A stretch of 5,700 nucleotides of DNA from Archangium sp. (GTDB lineage: Bacteria; Myxococcota; Myxococcia; Myxococcales; Myxococcaceae), in assembly GCA_016793585.1 (NCBI GenBank), contig JAEUJR010000231.1:1-5700 (forward strand), written 5' to 3'. Below are positions 1 to 4,989 of this stretch, in pieces. Made by a program: the position numbers and the translations under genes. How positions within the stretch are numbered: position 1 is the stretch's first letter; each line of letters opens with the position of its first letter. The notes under the pieces were generated by a model, which was given only the letters and a program-made list of their open reading frames with translations, was not told the origin of the DNA and did not search any database.

Positions 1-49
1 GCCGGGTCGTTTGCTAGGCCGAGCGCCCCTCAACGTTTCACCATCAGAC

Positions 50-56
50 AAAGGAG
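50..56 (+). promoter_or_regulatory. Ribosome binding site of the small basic protein
   Basis: AAAGGAG sits five bases before the ATG at 62. It is a good Shine-Dalgarno match and decides the start, because the reading frame is otherwise open upstream to the window edge. No recognisable -35/-10 promoter pair was found in bases 1-49. Confidence 0.75.
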
Positions 57-61
57 CCACC

Positions 62-175
62 ATGGCCCGCAGCAAGAGCAAGCACCGCCGAGTTCGTTCG
101 AAGATTCGCCTTCACTGGAAGAAGCGCGACCAGCGCAAGAAGGCCGCTGCCGCGAAGTCCTCGAAGAAGAAGTAA
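62..175 (+). CDS. Small, very basic 37-residue protein, function unknown
   Basis: This short gene encodes 37 residues, of which 11 are Lys and 7 are Arg, against one acidic residue (Asp23). It begins MARSKSKHRR, has one Trp (W19) in a basic central segment, and ends in an Ala/Lys/Ser tail with a final KKK. There is no signal peptide or membrane segment. The composition suggests an RNA- or DNA-binding peptide, such as a small ribosome-associated or nucleoid protein, but no family was recognised and this is inference only. The ATG is chosen for its strong AAAGGAG site. The gene ends nine bases before the next start and lies in the same reading frame as that gene, separated by a single TAA. The frame is also open upstream of the ATG to base 2, so a longer protein cannot be excluded from sequence alone. 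Confidence 0.7.
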   Translation: MARSKSKHRRVRSKIRLHWKKRDQRKKAAAAKSSKKK

Positions 176-184
176 CGCCGTCCC

Positions 185-1039
185 TTGAGCGCTGGCCTGC
201 TCGCGGTCGCTCTGATCACGGGCGCCACGCTCGAGTTCGAGTGGAATGCCCCGGCGACGTGCCCGACGACCGAGGTCGTACGGGCCCGCCTGGGAGCCGT
301 GAGTGGAAAGGCGAGCGCCACCGTCACCGAGCGCGCGTCTGGTTGGCTGCTGCAGGTTCGAGCGAACGACTCGGTTCGTGAGCTCACCTCGCGCACGTGT
401 GAAGACGCTGCCGATGCTGCGGTGTTGATCATTCAGCTCGCGCTGACGCCGAGCCGCCAGAGCGCCGTCGTCGACCCCGAGCTGCCGCCCGCCGCCGTCG
501 TGGCGGAGCCGGCCTCGACTGAGCCGCCCACCTGGCGTCTGCACCTCGCCTTATCGGGAGGCGGGCTCCTCGGCTGGTTGCCGAAGCTGGTCGGCCGGCT
601 TGGCGTGACGGGCTCGTTGGAGCGAACCTCGCTGGTGGTGCTCCTCTCCGTGCACACCGGCTTCCCTCAGCGCTACGACGGTGGCCCGACGCCGACCGCC
701 GCGGTGAACGTGCATCAGGTCGTCGATGCGCAGGCCGGAGTGTGTTGGGCGTTCACCGCTGGTCGATTGCGCGCCGGGCCCTGTCTGGGGGCGGGTGCCG
801 GGTTGCTGCTGGTGCAGGGCCTGAACGTCGACATGCCGCGGTCGAGCGTGGTGCTGGTGCCGCATGGCGGGCCGGGGGTTCGGGCCACCTTCACGATCAC
901 CGACTGGCTCGAGGTGCTGGCCATGGCGTGGGGCCGGGCGAGTGCGCGGCCGTCGGTCTCCTTCGAAGGATCTCAGCCGGTTGTCGAAGCGTCGTGGGCG
1001 TCGGCCGAGGTCACGCTCGGCCTCGGCGGTGTGTTTTGA
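185..1039 (+). CDS. Exported envelope protein with beta-rich C-terminal half, linked to an ECF sigma factor
   Basis: The product is 284 residues. Residues 2-15 are hydrophobic and could be a signal peptide core, though the usual basic n-region is missing. The mature part opens with a WNAPATCP motif (residues 20-27), then a CEDAADAAVLIIQLAL motif (72-87); C26 and C72 could form a disulfide. A Pro/Ala-rich linker (about 98-116) leads to a C-terminal half of alternating hydrophobic and small residues with Gly turns, ending in Phe284, as in outer-membrane beta-barrels. C187 and C200 are a second possible pair. From memory, this N-terminal motif pair followed by a beta-rich domain recurs in myxobacterial hypothetical proteins beside ECF sigma genes. 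TTG at 185 is the only start codon between the upstream in-frame TAA and the hydrophobic segment. Its ribosome site is poor, so coupling to the small upstream gene is plausible. The stop overlaps the next gene's start. The exact function is unknown. Confidence 0.75.
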   Translation: MSAGLLAVALITGATLEFEWNAPATCPTTEVVRARLGAVSGKASATVTERASGWLLQVRANDSVRELTSRTCEDAADAAVLIIQLALTPSRQSAVVDPELPPAAVVAEPASTEPPTWRLHLALSGGGLLGWLPKLVGRLGVTGSLERTSLVVLLSVHTGFPQRYDGGPTPTAAVNVHQVVDAQAGVCWAFTAGRLRAGPCLGAGAGLLLVQGLNVDMPRSSVVLVPHGGPGVRATFTITDWLEVLAMAWGRASARPSVSFEGSQPVVEASWASAEVTLGLGGVF

Positions 1040-1620
1040 CGGATTCGACACTGCCCGGCCACGCACTGCCCGTGCACGCCCGCACCCTCACCCCCGAACG
1101 CTCGAAGGCCGAACCGCTCGACTTCGACGCGCTCTACGACGAGACCGCCGAGCTGGCGTTTCGGGTGCTCGGCGGAATGGGCGTTCGCCCCGACGAGCTC
1201 GACGACGCACTTCAGGATGTCTTCGTCGTTGCGCACCGGAGGCTGCCTGAGTTTCGCGGCGACTCGAAACCGTCGACCTGGGTCTCGGGCATCGCCGTTC
1301 GGGTCGCGCACGACTACCGGAGACGGCACGCGCGCAAACCGAGTGAGCCGCTCGAGCCGCATGCACCGGGCCTCGTCGCGCCCGGAGAGCAGCCTGACAC
1401 GCACCTGATTCGGGCGCAGGCGCTCAGCTCGGTGCAGGCGTTTCTCGAGCAGTTGTCGGCGCCGCAACGCGAGGTCTTCGTGCTGGCCGAGCTCGAGCAG
1501 CAGTCGGCGCCCGAGATCGCCGAGTCGCTCCAGGTGCCGCTGAACACCGTCTATTCCCGGCTGAGACTGGCGCGCGCCCACTTCGAACAATGGGTGCAGG
1601 CGCGTGGAGGTGAAGCATGA
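1036..1620 (+). CDS. ECF-type sigma-70 family RNA polymerase sigma factor
   Basis: The 194-residue product has the two-domain layout of ECF sigma factors. Region 2 spans about residues 30-98. It includes the DDALQDVFVVAHRRLPEFRG stretch (56-75) for core polymerase binding and the W82/RRRHARK part (to about 101) for -10 recognition. A variable linker follows (101-127). Region 4 spans about 128-187, with the helix-turn-helix around SAPEIAESLQVPLNTVYSRL (157-176) for -35 recognition. The start is TTG at 1036, overlapping the previous TGA as TTGA. A GTG at 1072 is the alternative and would remove 12 residues outside region 2. The stop overlaps the next gene by four bases (ATGA). The tight coupling suggests that the flanking envelope and membrane proteins regulate it or are its targets. 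No ECF promoter was found in the window, so autoregulation is unsupported. Sigma identity is firm; the regulon is unknown. Confidence 0.93.
   Translation: MTDSTLPGHALPVHARTLTPERSKAEPLDFDALYDETAELAFRVLGGMGVRPDELDDALQDVFVVAHRRLPEFRGDSKPSTWVSGIAVRVAHDYRRRHARKPSEPLEPHAPGLVAPGEQPDTHLIRAQALSSVQAFLEQLSAPQREVFVLAELEQQSAPEIAESLQVPLNTVYSRLRLARAHFEQWVQARGGEA
1606..1613 (+). promoter_or_regulatory. Near-consensus ribosome binding site inside the sigma gene's end
   Basis: GGAGGTGA lies just before the ATG at 1617, within the last codons of the sigma factor gene. It is the best Shine-Dalgarno match in the window and contrasts with the weak sites before the two TTG starts upstream. This predicts higher translation of the membrane partner than of the sigma factor. 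Confidence 0.75.
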
Positions 1621-2738
1621 CGCCGTTGAGTCGCAGAGCGACCGACGTGTTGCACGAAGCGCGAGCCCAGCGCCCGCAGCTCGATCGCCGTCGGAAAGAA
1701 GCCGTGAAGCAGGCGGTGTTGCTGTCGGTCTCAGGGGTCGCCGCGGCCGGTGCTCCGAGTGCAGAGGTCGGGGCGAAAGCTGTGTCGTGGGCGGCCACCA
1801 CGACGGGGAAGATCGTGGTTGGCCTTTCCGCGGCGATCGTCGGGTCGTCAGCGACGGTTGGCGTGATGAGCGCGCGGAAGGCACTGAGCCGGCCTGCGGT
1901 GACGCGGGAAGCGAAGCCGACCGTCGTGAATCGCATCGTCGCTGCAACCCCGAACGTCGCCGCGAAACCGACCGTCGCCGAGAATCCGAACGTCGCCGAG
2001 AATCCGAACGTCGCCGAGAATCCGACCGTCGCCGAGAATCCGACCGTCGCCGAGAATCCGACGGTTGCTGCGAATGCGAACGTCGCGGCGAATCCGAACG
2101 TCGCTGCGAATTCGAACGTCGTCGCGAATCCGACCGTCACCGCGAATCCGACCGTTGCTGCGAATTCGAACGTCGCGGCGAATCCGAACGTCGCCGCGAA
2201 TCCGAACGTCGTCGCGAATCCGAACGTCGTCGCGAATCCGAACGTCGTCGCGAATCCGACCCTTGCTGCGAATTCGAACGTTGCTGCGAATCCGTCCGTT
2301 GCTGCGAATCGGACCGTTGCTGCGAATCCGACGGTCGCTGCGTCGCGCCTGAGTCGCACCGAGGAGAAAGCCCCGCCCGATCCGCTCCGTCACATCGCGC
2401 CGCTTCCGTCTCCCCAGGTCGTCGACGCTTCTGCCGGAGCCGCCCGCAACCCTGCGCCAGATCCTGCGCTTCCGTTGCGCGACGAACTCACCGTGCTGCG
2501 TCTGGCGATGAACCACCACGACTCGGGCAACGACGCCGCGGCGCTCATCGACCTCGACGAGTACCAGACCCGATTTCCCGCCGGAGTGATGCTGGTCGAG
2601 GCCCGGGTGCTGCGTGTGCTGGTGCTCTGTCAGCTCGAACGCAAGGCCGAGGCCACGTCGCTGCTGCGCGAACTCGAGCGAACCACGCCTGCGTCTCCCG
2701 CCCTGCAACGGCTCTCGTCTTCGTGCGTGGTGCGGTGA
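1617..2738 (+). CDS. Single-pass membrane protein with 22 hexapeptide repeats and a TPR-like C-terminus; putative regulator of the sigma factor
   Basis: The product has 373 residues in four parts. Residues 1-32 are Arg-rich and probably cytoplasmic (LSRRATDVLHEAR, then RRRKEAVKQA). Residues 33-86 are Ala/Val-rich, with a likely membrane helix near 64-86. Residues 108-239 are 22 uninterrupted six-residue units of the form V-A-[AE]-N-P-[NT]. After a Pro-rich linker, residues about 285-371 form a helical TPR-like domain with the motifs RFPAGVMLVEARVLRVLVLCQL and LQRLSSSC. From memory, proteins with this N-terminus, one membrane helix and TPR-like end ending in Cys are common beside ECF sigma genes in myxobacteria, and the ATGA overlap with the sigma gene supports a partnership. 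An anti-sigma role is inferred; I see no recognisable zinc-type anti-sigma motif (HxxxCxxC). The repeat block is the unusual part. Positive-inside charge places the repeat and TPR-like head in the periplasm, but Arg residues also follow the helix, so topology is moderately certain. Confidence 0.88.
   Translation: MTPLSRRATDVLHEARAQRPQLDRRRKEAVKQAVLLSVSGVAAAGAPSAEVGAKAVSWAATTTGKIVVGLSAAIVGSSATVGVMSARKALSRPAVTREAKPTVVNRIVAATPNVAAKPTVAENPNVAENPNVAENPTVAENPTVAENPTVAANANVAANPNVAANSNVVANPTVTANPTVAANSNVAANPNVAANPNVVANPNVVANPNVVANPTLAANSNVAANPSVAANRTVAANPTVAASRLSRTEEKAPPDPLRHIAPLPSPQVVDASAGAARNPAPDPALPLRDELTVLRLAMNHHDSGNDAAALIDLDEYQTRFPAGVMLVEARVLRVLVLCQLERKAEATSLLRELERTTPASPALQRLSSSCVVR
1938..2333 (+). 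repeat. Tandem array of 22 18-base units encoding the hexapeptide VA[AE]NP[NT]
   Basis: Twenty-two in-frame units run without interruption. Residue 1 is Val in 21 units and Leu in one; residue 4 is Asn in 20. Residue 5 is mostly Pro, with Ser in units 10, 13 and 19, Ala in unit 8 and Arg in unit 21. Residue 6 is Asn, Thr or, once, Ser. At the DNA level, Asn at position 4 is always AAT and Asn at position 6 is always AAC, although AAC is preferred elsewhere in the window. Units 3-4, 5-6 and 16-17 are identical tandem pairs. Units 8-9 (2064-2099) and 13-14 (2154-2189) match at 35 of 36 bases, 90 bases apart. These patterns indicate copying at the DNA level, by slippage or unequal exchange. Because 18 is a multiple of three and the unit lacks stop triplets, several other frames are also open across it. 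Confidence 0.95.
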
Positions 2739-2783
2739 CGGGTTTCGAGCACGCGGCCACTCACCATCGTGTCACCCACTCCC

Positions 2784-2787
2784 GGAG
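2784..2787 (+). promoter_or_regulatory. Ribosome binding site of the VWA protein gene
   Basis: GGAG is placed seven bases before the ATG at 2795 and supports that start. The 56-base gap from the previous stop (2739-2794) shows no clear promoter or terminator. It could be read as one transcript with the upstream cluster. Confidence 0.65.
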
Positions 2788-2794
2788 ACACTCC

Positions 2795-3775
2795 ATGTAC
2801 CGCGCTCTCATTCCTCTCTTCCTCCTCTCCAGCTCCTGCCTGCTCGCGGTCGATGCGGGCTCGAACAGCGTCTGTCTCGCGAGCACGAGCACCGCGTGTG
2901 ACGCCGGCGCCGAGGGCGTCTCTGATGCGGGCCGGGCCGACGGTGGGCTGCCAGCAGTCATGCTGCTGGTCGACACCTCGGGGTCGATGAACGCGCCGCT
3001 GGTGCCCTCGATGCCCGAGTGTGCCGCCTGCTCTGGCAGCACGTGTGGCCCGACGTGCCCGACGCGCGCCCGGGTGCTCACGGCAGGGTTGAGTCAGTTT
3101 CTTCAGACGCAACCGGGCGCCGCGTGGCTGGGGCTCACCACCTTCCCCGACCCGGTCGCGAGCGTGAACTTCATGCCGTCTGGCTGTGCCCCGGCGACCG
3201 CGCAGGCCGTCGAGCTCGCGCCCCAACCTGGGGATTCGCCCTCGGCCGTCGTCACCCACTCGCAGGCCGTCCTCGCGAGCGTGCAGGCGCTCGGCGTCAG
3301 CATCCCGTTCACGGGTGGCACCCCGACCGGTCCCAGCCTTCGGTTTCTCGCCACGCTCCCCGCGCTGACGGCTTCGACGCGGCCGACGGGGGTCATTCTC
3401 GTCACCGACGGCCTGGCCAACTGCAACCCCAACAACGCGCTCTCGTGCACGTCGAGCCCGCCGCCTCCCTCTGACCTCTGCACCCTCGGTGCGAACTGCG
3501 TCGGCCCTTATTGTCGCGCTGGCTTTTCGGACCAGGAGGACACGTTGTCTGCGGTGCGTGCGCTGCGAGCTGCGGGCGTGAAGGTGGCAGTCATCGGGCT
3601 CGGGTCGGACTTCTCGTTCTCGGCATCGGCTGCCCTGATGAACGCGCTGGCCGACGAGGGCGGCGCGACCGCTTGCGCCCCGGGCGTCACCTGCGCCACC
3701 CGCTACTTCCAGGCCGACAACGAAGCGCAGCTGTTCGGCGCCCTCGCCACCGCCCTGTTGCGCGTCACGCGCTGA
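2795..3775 (+). CDS. Secreted or surface-anchored VWA-domain protein, cysteine-rich, with complete MIDAS
   Basis: The 326-residue product starts with an export signal (residues 1-14, FLLSSS then C15). C15 could be lipidated, but Ser rather than Leu at -3 makes the lipobox non-canonical. The von Willebrand factor A domain spans about 53-322. The metal-ion-dependent adhesion site is visible as D60-T-S62-G-S64, a Thr in GGTPTG (174-179) and D205 in VILVTDG. A Cys-rich insertion (C76, C79, C84, C88) lies between the first MIDAS loop and the first long helix. A second follows the VTDG loop (C210, C218, C229, C235, C240). There are 15 Cys in all, consistent with disulfides outside the cytoplasm. 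VWA domains bind protein ligands through a divalent metal; the ligand here is unknown. From memory, such Cys-rich VWA lipoproteins are frequent in myxobacteria. The gene follows the sigma cluster on the same strand and may be co-transcribed. Its stop is one base from the convergent gene's stop. Confidence 0.88.
   Translation: MYRALIPLFLLSSSCLLAVDAGSNSVCLASTSTACDAGAEGVSDAGRADGGLPAVMLLVDTSGSMNAPLVPSMPECAACSGSTCGPTCPTRARVLTAGLSQFLQTQPGAAWLGLTTFPDPVASVNFMPSGCAPATAQAVELAPQPGDSPSAVVTHSQAVLASVQALGVSIPFTGGTPTGPSLRFLATLPALTASTRPTGVILVTDGLANCNPNNALSCTSSPPPPSDLCTLGANCVGPYCRAGFSDQEDTLSAVRALRAAGVKVAVIGLGSDFSFSASAALMNALADEGGATACAPGVTCATRYFQADNEAQLFGALATALLRVTR
3760..3772. repeat. 13-base palindrome at the end of the VWA gene
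   Basis: GCGCGTCACGCGC is a perfect 6+1+6 inverted repeat ending directly before the VWA stop codon. As RNA it could form GCGCG/CGCGC with a three-base loop. No T-run follows on either strand, so it is not a convincing intrinsic terminator, although it sits where the two convergent transcripts meet. Confidence 0.4.
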
Positions 3776-3776
3776 T

Positions 3777-4211
3777 TCAGAGCCGGTCGGCCGTGTAGTT
3801 CTCGGTCAGATCGCACGCCTTCGCGCCCGAGCTTCGGGTCGAGAGCGTGCCCACCAGGTGAACGCCCGGCGCCACCGTTCCTCCGTCGGCCGACATGGTG
3901 GTGCTGCCCACCACGGCCCGTCCACGAAGGGAGTAGGTGTTCTCGTTGCGGCCTCCCAGCATCGAGAAGTCGTAGGTGTCGTAGAGCGTGCCCCGCAGCT
4001 CTTCGCCGCCGACGAGCACCGAGAGCTGATTGCCCATCTGGGTGAAGTTCAGGTTCACGGGTCGCGGACCCATCGCGGGGCAGCCCTCTTGCGGAAACCC
4101 CGACTGCCACGACACCAGGTAAGCGCCGCCGATCATCGGGCACGTCAGACACGGCTGCTGATCACCACACGCGAGCACGAAGAACGGGAGCACCATCAGC
4201 AGTCGTCGCAT
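3777..4211 (-). CDS. Small predicted lipoprotein of unknown function
   Basis: The 144-residue product begins MRRLLMVLPFFVLACG: two Arg, a hydrophobic core and a lipobox V12-L13-A14-C15, so lipidation at C15 is likely. Gly16-Asp17 after the Cys might favour inner-membrane retention if an Asp+2 rule applies, which is not established for this lineage. The mature part has C21, C24, C44 and C133, enough for two disulfides. It reads as mostly beta strands with Gly/Asn turns, for example NLNFTQMGNQLSVLVGG (53-69) followed by an ELRGTLYDTYDF segment, as in small beta-sandwich or lipocalin-like lipoproteins. No family was recognised. The ATG at 4211 has no strong Shine-Dalgarno sequence (only AGAAG-like bases upstream). 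Its stop is one base from the convergent VWA stop, and its start is 14 bases from the divergent phosphatase start, so its promoter must lie inside the neighbouring gene. Confidence 0.82.
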   Translation of the reverse strand: MRRLLMVLPFFVLACGDQQPCLTCPMIGGAYLVSWQSGFPQEGCPAMGPRPVNLNFTQMGNQLSVLVGGEELRGTLYDTYDFSMLGGRNENTYSLRGRAVVGSTTMSADGGTVAPGVHLVGTLSTRSSGAKACDLTENYTADRL

Positions 4212-4213
4212 GC

Positions 4214-4217
4214 GAGG
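4214..4217 (+). promoter_or_regulatory. Ribosome binding site of the HAD phosphatase gene
   Basis: GAGG lies eight bases before the ATG at 4226, inside the 14-base gap between the two divergent start codons. It supports the chosen start. Confidence 0.6.
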
Positions 4218-4225
4218 CTTCTACC

Positions 4226-4936
4226 ATGGCCGCTTTCGACCGACTGCCCACGCCCGTTCAACGCGCGCTCCGCCCCTTCCTCGACGACGCAGCGGCGCCG
4301 CGGGCCGCCGTCTTCGACGCCGACGGCACGCTCTGGCGCGGCGACGTGGGCGAAGATCTGCTCCGCTATCTCGGCGCGAACGCGCTCCTGCCGCACGCGC
4401 CGCCCGGCGTGTTCGCGAAGTACGACGCGCTCCACGCCACCACGCCAGTCGAGGCCTACGGCTTCGCCGTGCAGGTGATGCAGGGCGTCGCCGAGGTCGA
4501 GCTGAACCGCATCTGCGAGTCGTTCTTCGCCCAGCGCTTCGTGGGCCGCGTCTTCCCCTTCGTGCGCCCGCTCTTCGACGTGCTGCGCAGCAGCGGCGTC
4601 GCGGTGTGGATCTGCTCGGCGTCACCCAGGTGGGTCGTCGAGGCCGGCGCCCGCAGCCTGGGCCTCGAGCCCACCAACGTCATTGGCGTCGACGTGGACG
4701 TGAGGCAGGGCGTGTTGACCGACGTGCTCCGGCTTCCCGTCACGGCGGGCCCCGGCAAGGTCACCTGGCTTCAGCGAAAGAAGGTCTCGTTCGGCTTCGC
4801 CGCGGGCAACGGAGAGCTCGACCTCGACATGCTGCAGGCCGCTTCGCACCGGCTCGTCGTCGCGCCGTTCGACGGCATCGAGAACTCGCTGGTTCGCCAC
4901 GCCCGCACCCACGATTGGCCGATTCTCAAGACTTGA
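4226..4936 (+). CDS. HAD-superfamily phosphatase-like hydrolase, SerB-like subclass
   Basis: The 236-residue product is a cytoplasmic HAD hydrolase, with no signal peptide. The four HAD motifs appear in order. Motif I is FDADGT with nucleophile D31 and acid/base D33. Motif II is the Ser in WICSAS (S131). Motif III is K178 in GPGKVTW. Motif IV is G194-N195-G196-E197-L198-D199. The helical stretch between motifs I and II (about 40-115) is where HAD subfamily I proteins carry a C1 cap. The order and spacing resemble phosphoserine phosphatase-like (subfamily IB) enzymes, which remove phosphate from small molecules via an aspartyl-phosphate. The substrate cannot be told from sequence. In motif IV, Asn195 replaces the Asp common in SerB; to my knowledge GN variants with the later Asp retained occur in this group, so activity is still likely. 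The start is supported by GAGG. A 53-base gap separates it from the next gene. Confidence 0.9.
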   Translation: MAAFDRLPTPVQRALRPFLDDAAAPRAAVFDADGTLWRGDVGEDLLRYLGANALLPHAPPGVFAKYDALHATTPVEAYGFAVQVMQGVAEVELNRICESFFAQRFVGRVFPFVRPLFDVLRSSGVAVWICSASPRWVVEAGARSLGLEPTNVIGVDVDVRQGVLTDVLRLPVTAGPGKVTWLQRKKVSFGFAAGNGELDLDMLQAASHRLVVAPFDGIENSLVRHARTHDWPILKT

Positions 4937-4959
4937 GAGGCCCTCGCCGTTGACCGCTG

Positions 4960-4974
4960 GCCGTCAATGACGGC
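4960..4974. promoter_or_regulatory. Perfect 15-base palindrome, candidate operator
   Basis: GCCGTCAATGACGGC consists of two 7-base arms around a single A. It ends 15 bases before the ATG at 4990, in the gap after the phosphatase gene. A further GCCGTTGAC half-site-like copy lies at 4946-4954, with GCCGT repeated at a 14-base interval. This layout fits binding of a dimeric repressor near or downstream of the transcription start. TTGACC at 4950-4955 resembles a -35 element, but no matching -10 was seen. An RNA hairpin (GCCGU/ACGGC, loop CAAUG) is the alternative; no T-run follows, so termination is unlikely. Confidence 0.45.
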
Positions 4975-4980
4975 AGAAGG
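4975..4980 (+). promoter_or_regulatory. Ribosome binding site of the secreted protein gene at the right edge
   Basis: AGAAGG begins directly after the palindrome and lies nine bases before the ATG at 4990. A protein bound at the palindrome, or an RNA hairpin there, would sit right beside this site. Confidence 0.5.
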
Positions 4981-4989
4981 CCGCCATCC

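Noticed and set aside
742..1035. Extension of the sigma factor upstream to 742
   Set aside because: The extension overlaps the envelope gene in another frame and translates to Arg/Gly-rich noise. TTG at 1036 gives a normal ECF length.
973..1947. Long minus-strand open frame opposite the sigma factor gene
   Set aside because: The Arg/Pro/Ser-rich translation is typical of antisense frames in high-GC DNA; the plus strand holds a clear sigma factor.
1938..2333. CRISPR array
   Set aside because: The 18-base units are contiguous with no unique spacers, and they keep a protein-coding frame.
1938..2333. Classical pentapeptide-repeat protein (A[DN]Lxx)
   Set aside because: The period is six residues, not five, and the central Leu/Phe is absent.
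1424..2359. Minus-strand open frame with FAATFG-type repeats
   Set aside because: It is the antisense reflection of the hexapeptide array, with no ribosome site or domain. It covers the sigma gene's end and the membrane gene on the opposite strand.
2769..2791. GTGTC/GACAC inverted repeat before the VWA gene as a regulatory hairpin
   Set aside because: A five-base stem with a 13-base loop is weak and likely by chance, although the loop would contain the ribosome site.
1604..3775. A 723-codon open frame spanning the repeat gene and the VWA gene
   Set aside because: It is open only because the 18-base repeat has no stop in this frame. Its first part is Arg/Glu/Ser low-complexity and out of frame with the coupled, SD-supported gene at 1617. 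Only its end, from 2795, is a real gene.
4950..4978. Sigma-70 promoter with TTGACC as -35
   Set aside because: No AT-rich -10 element at 16-18 bases spacing was found.
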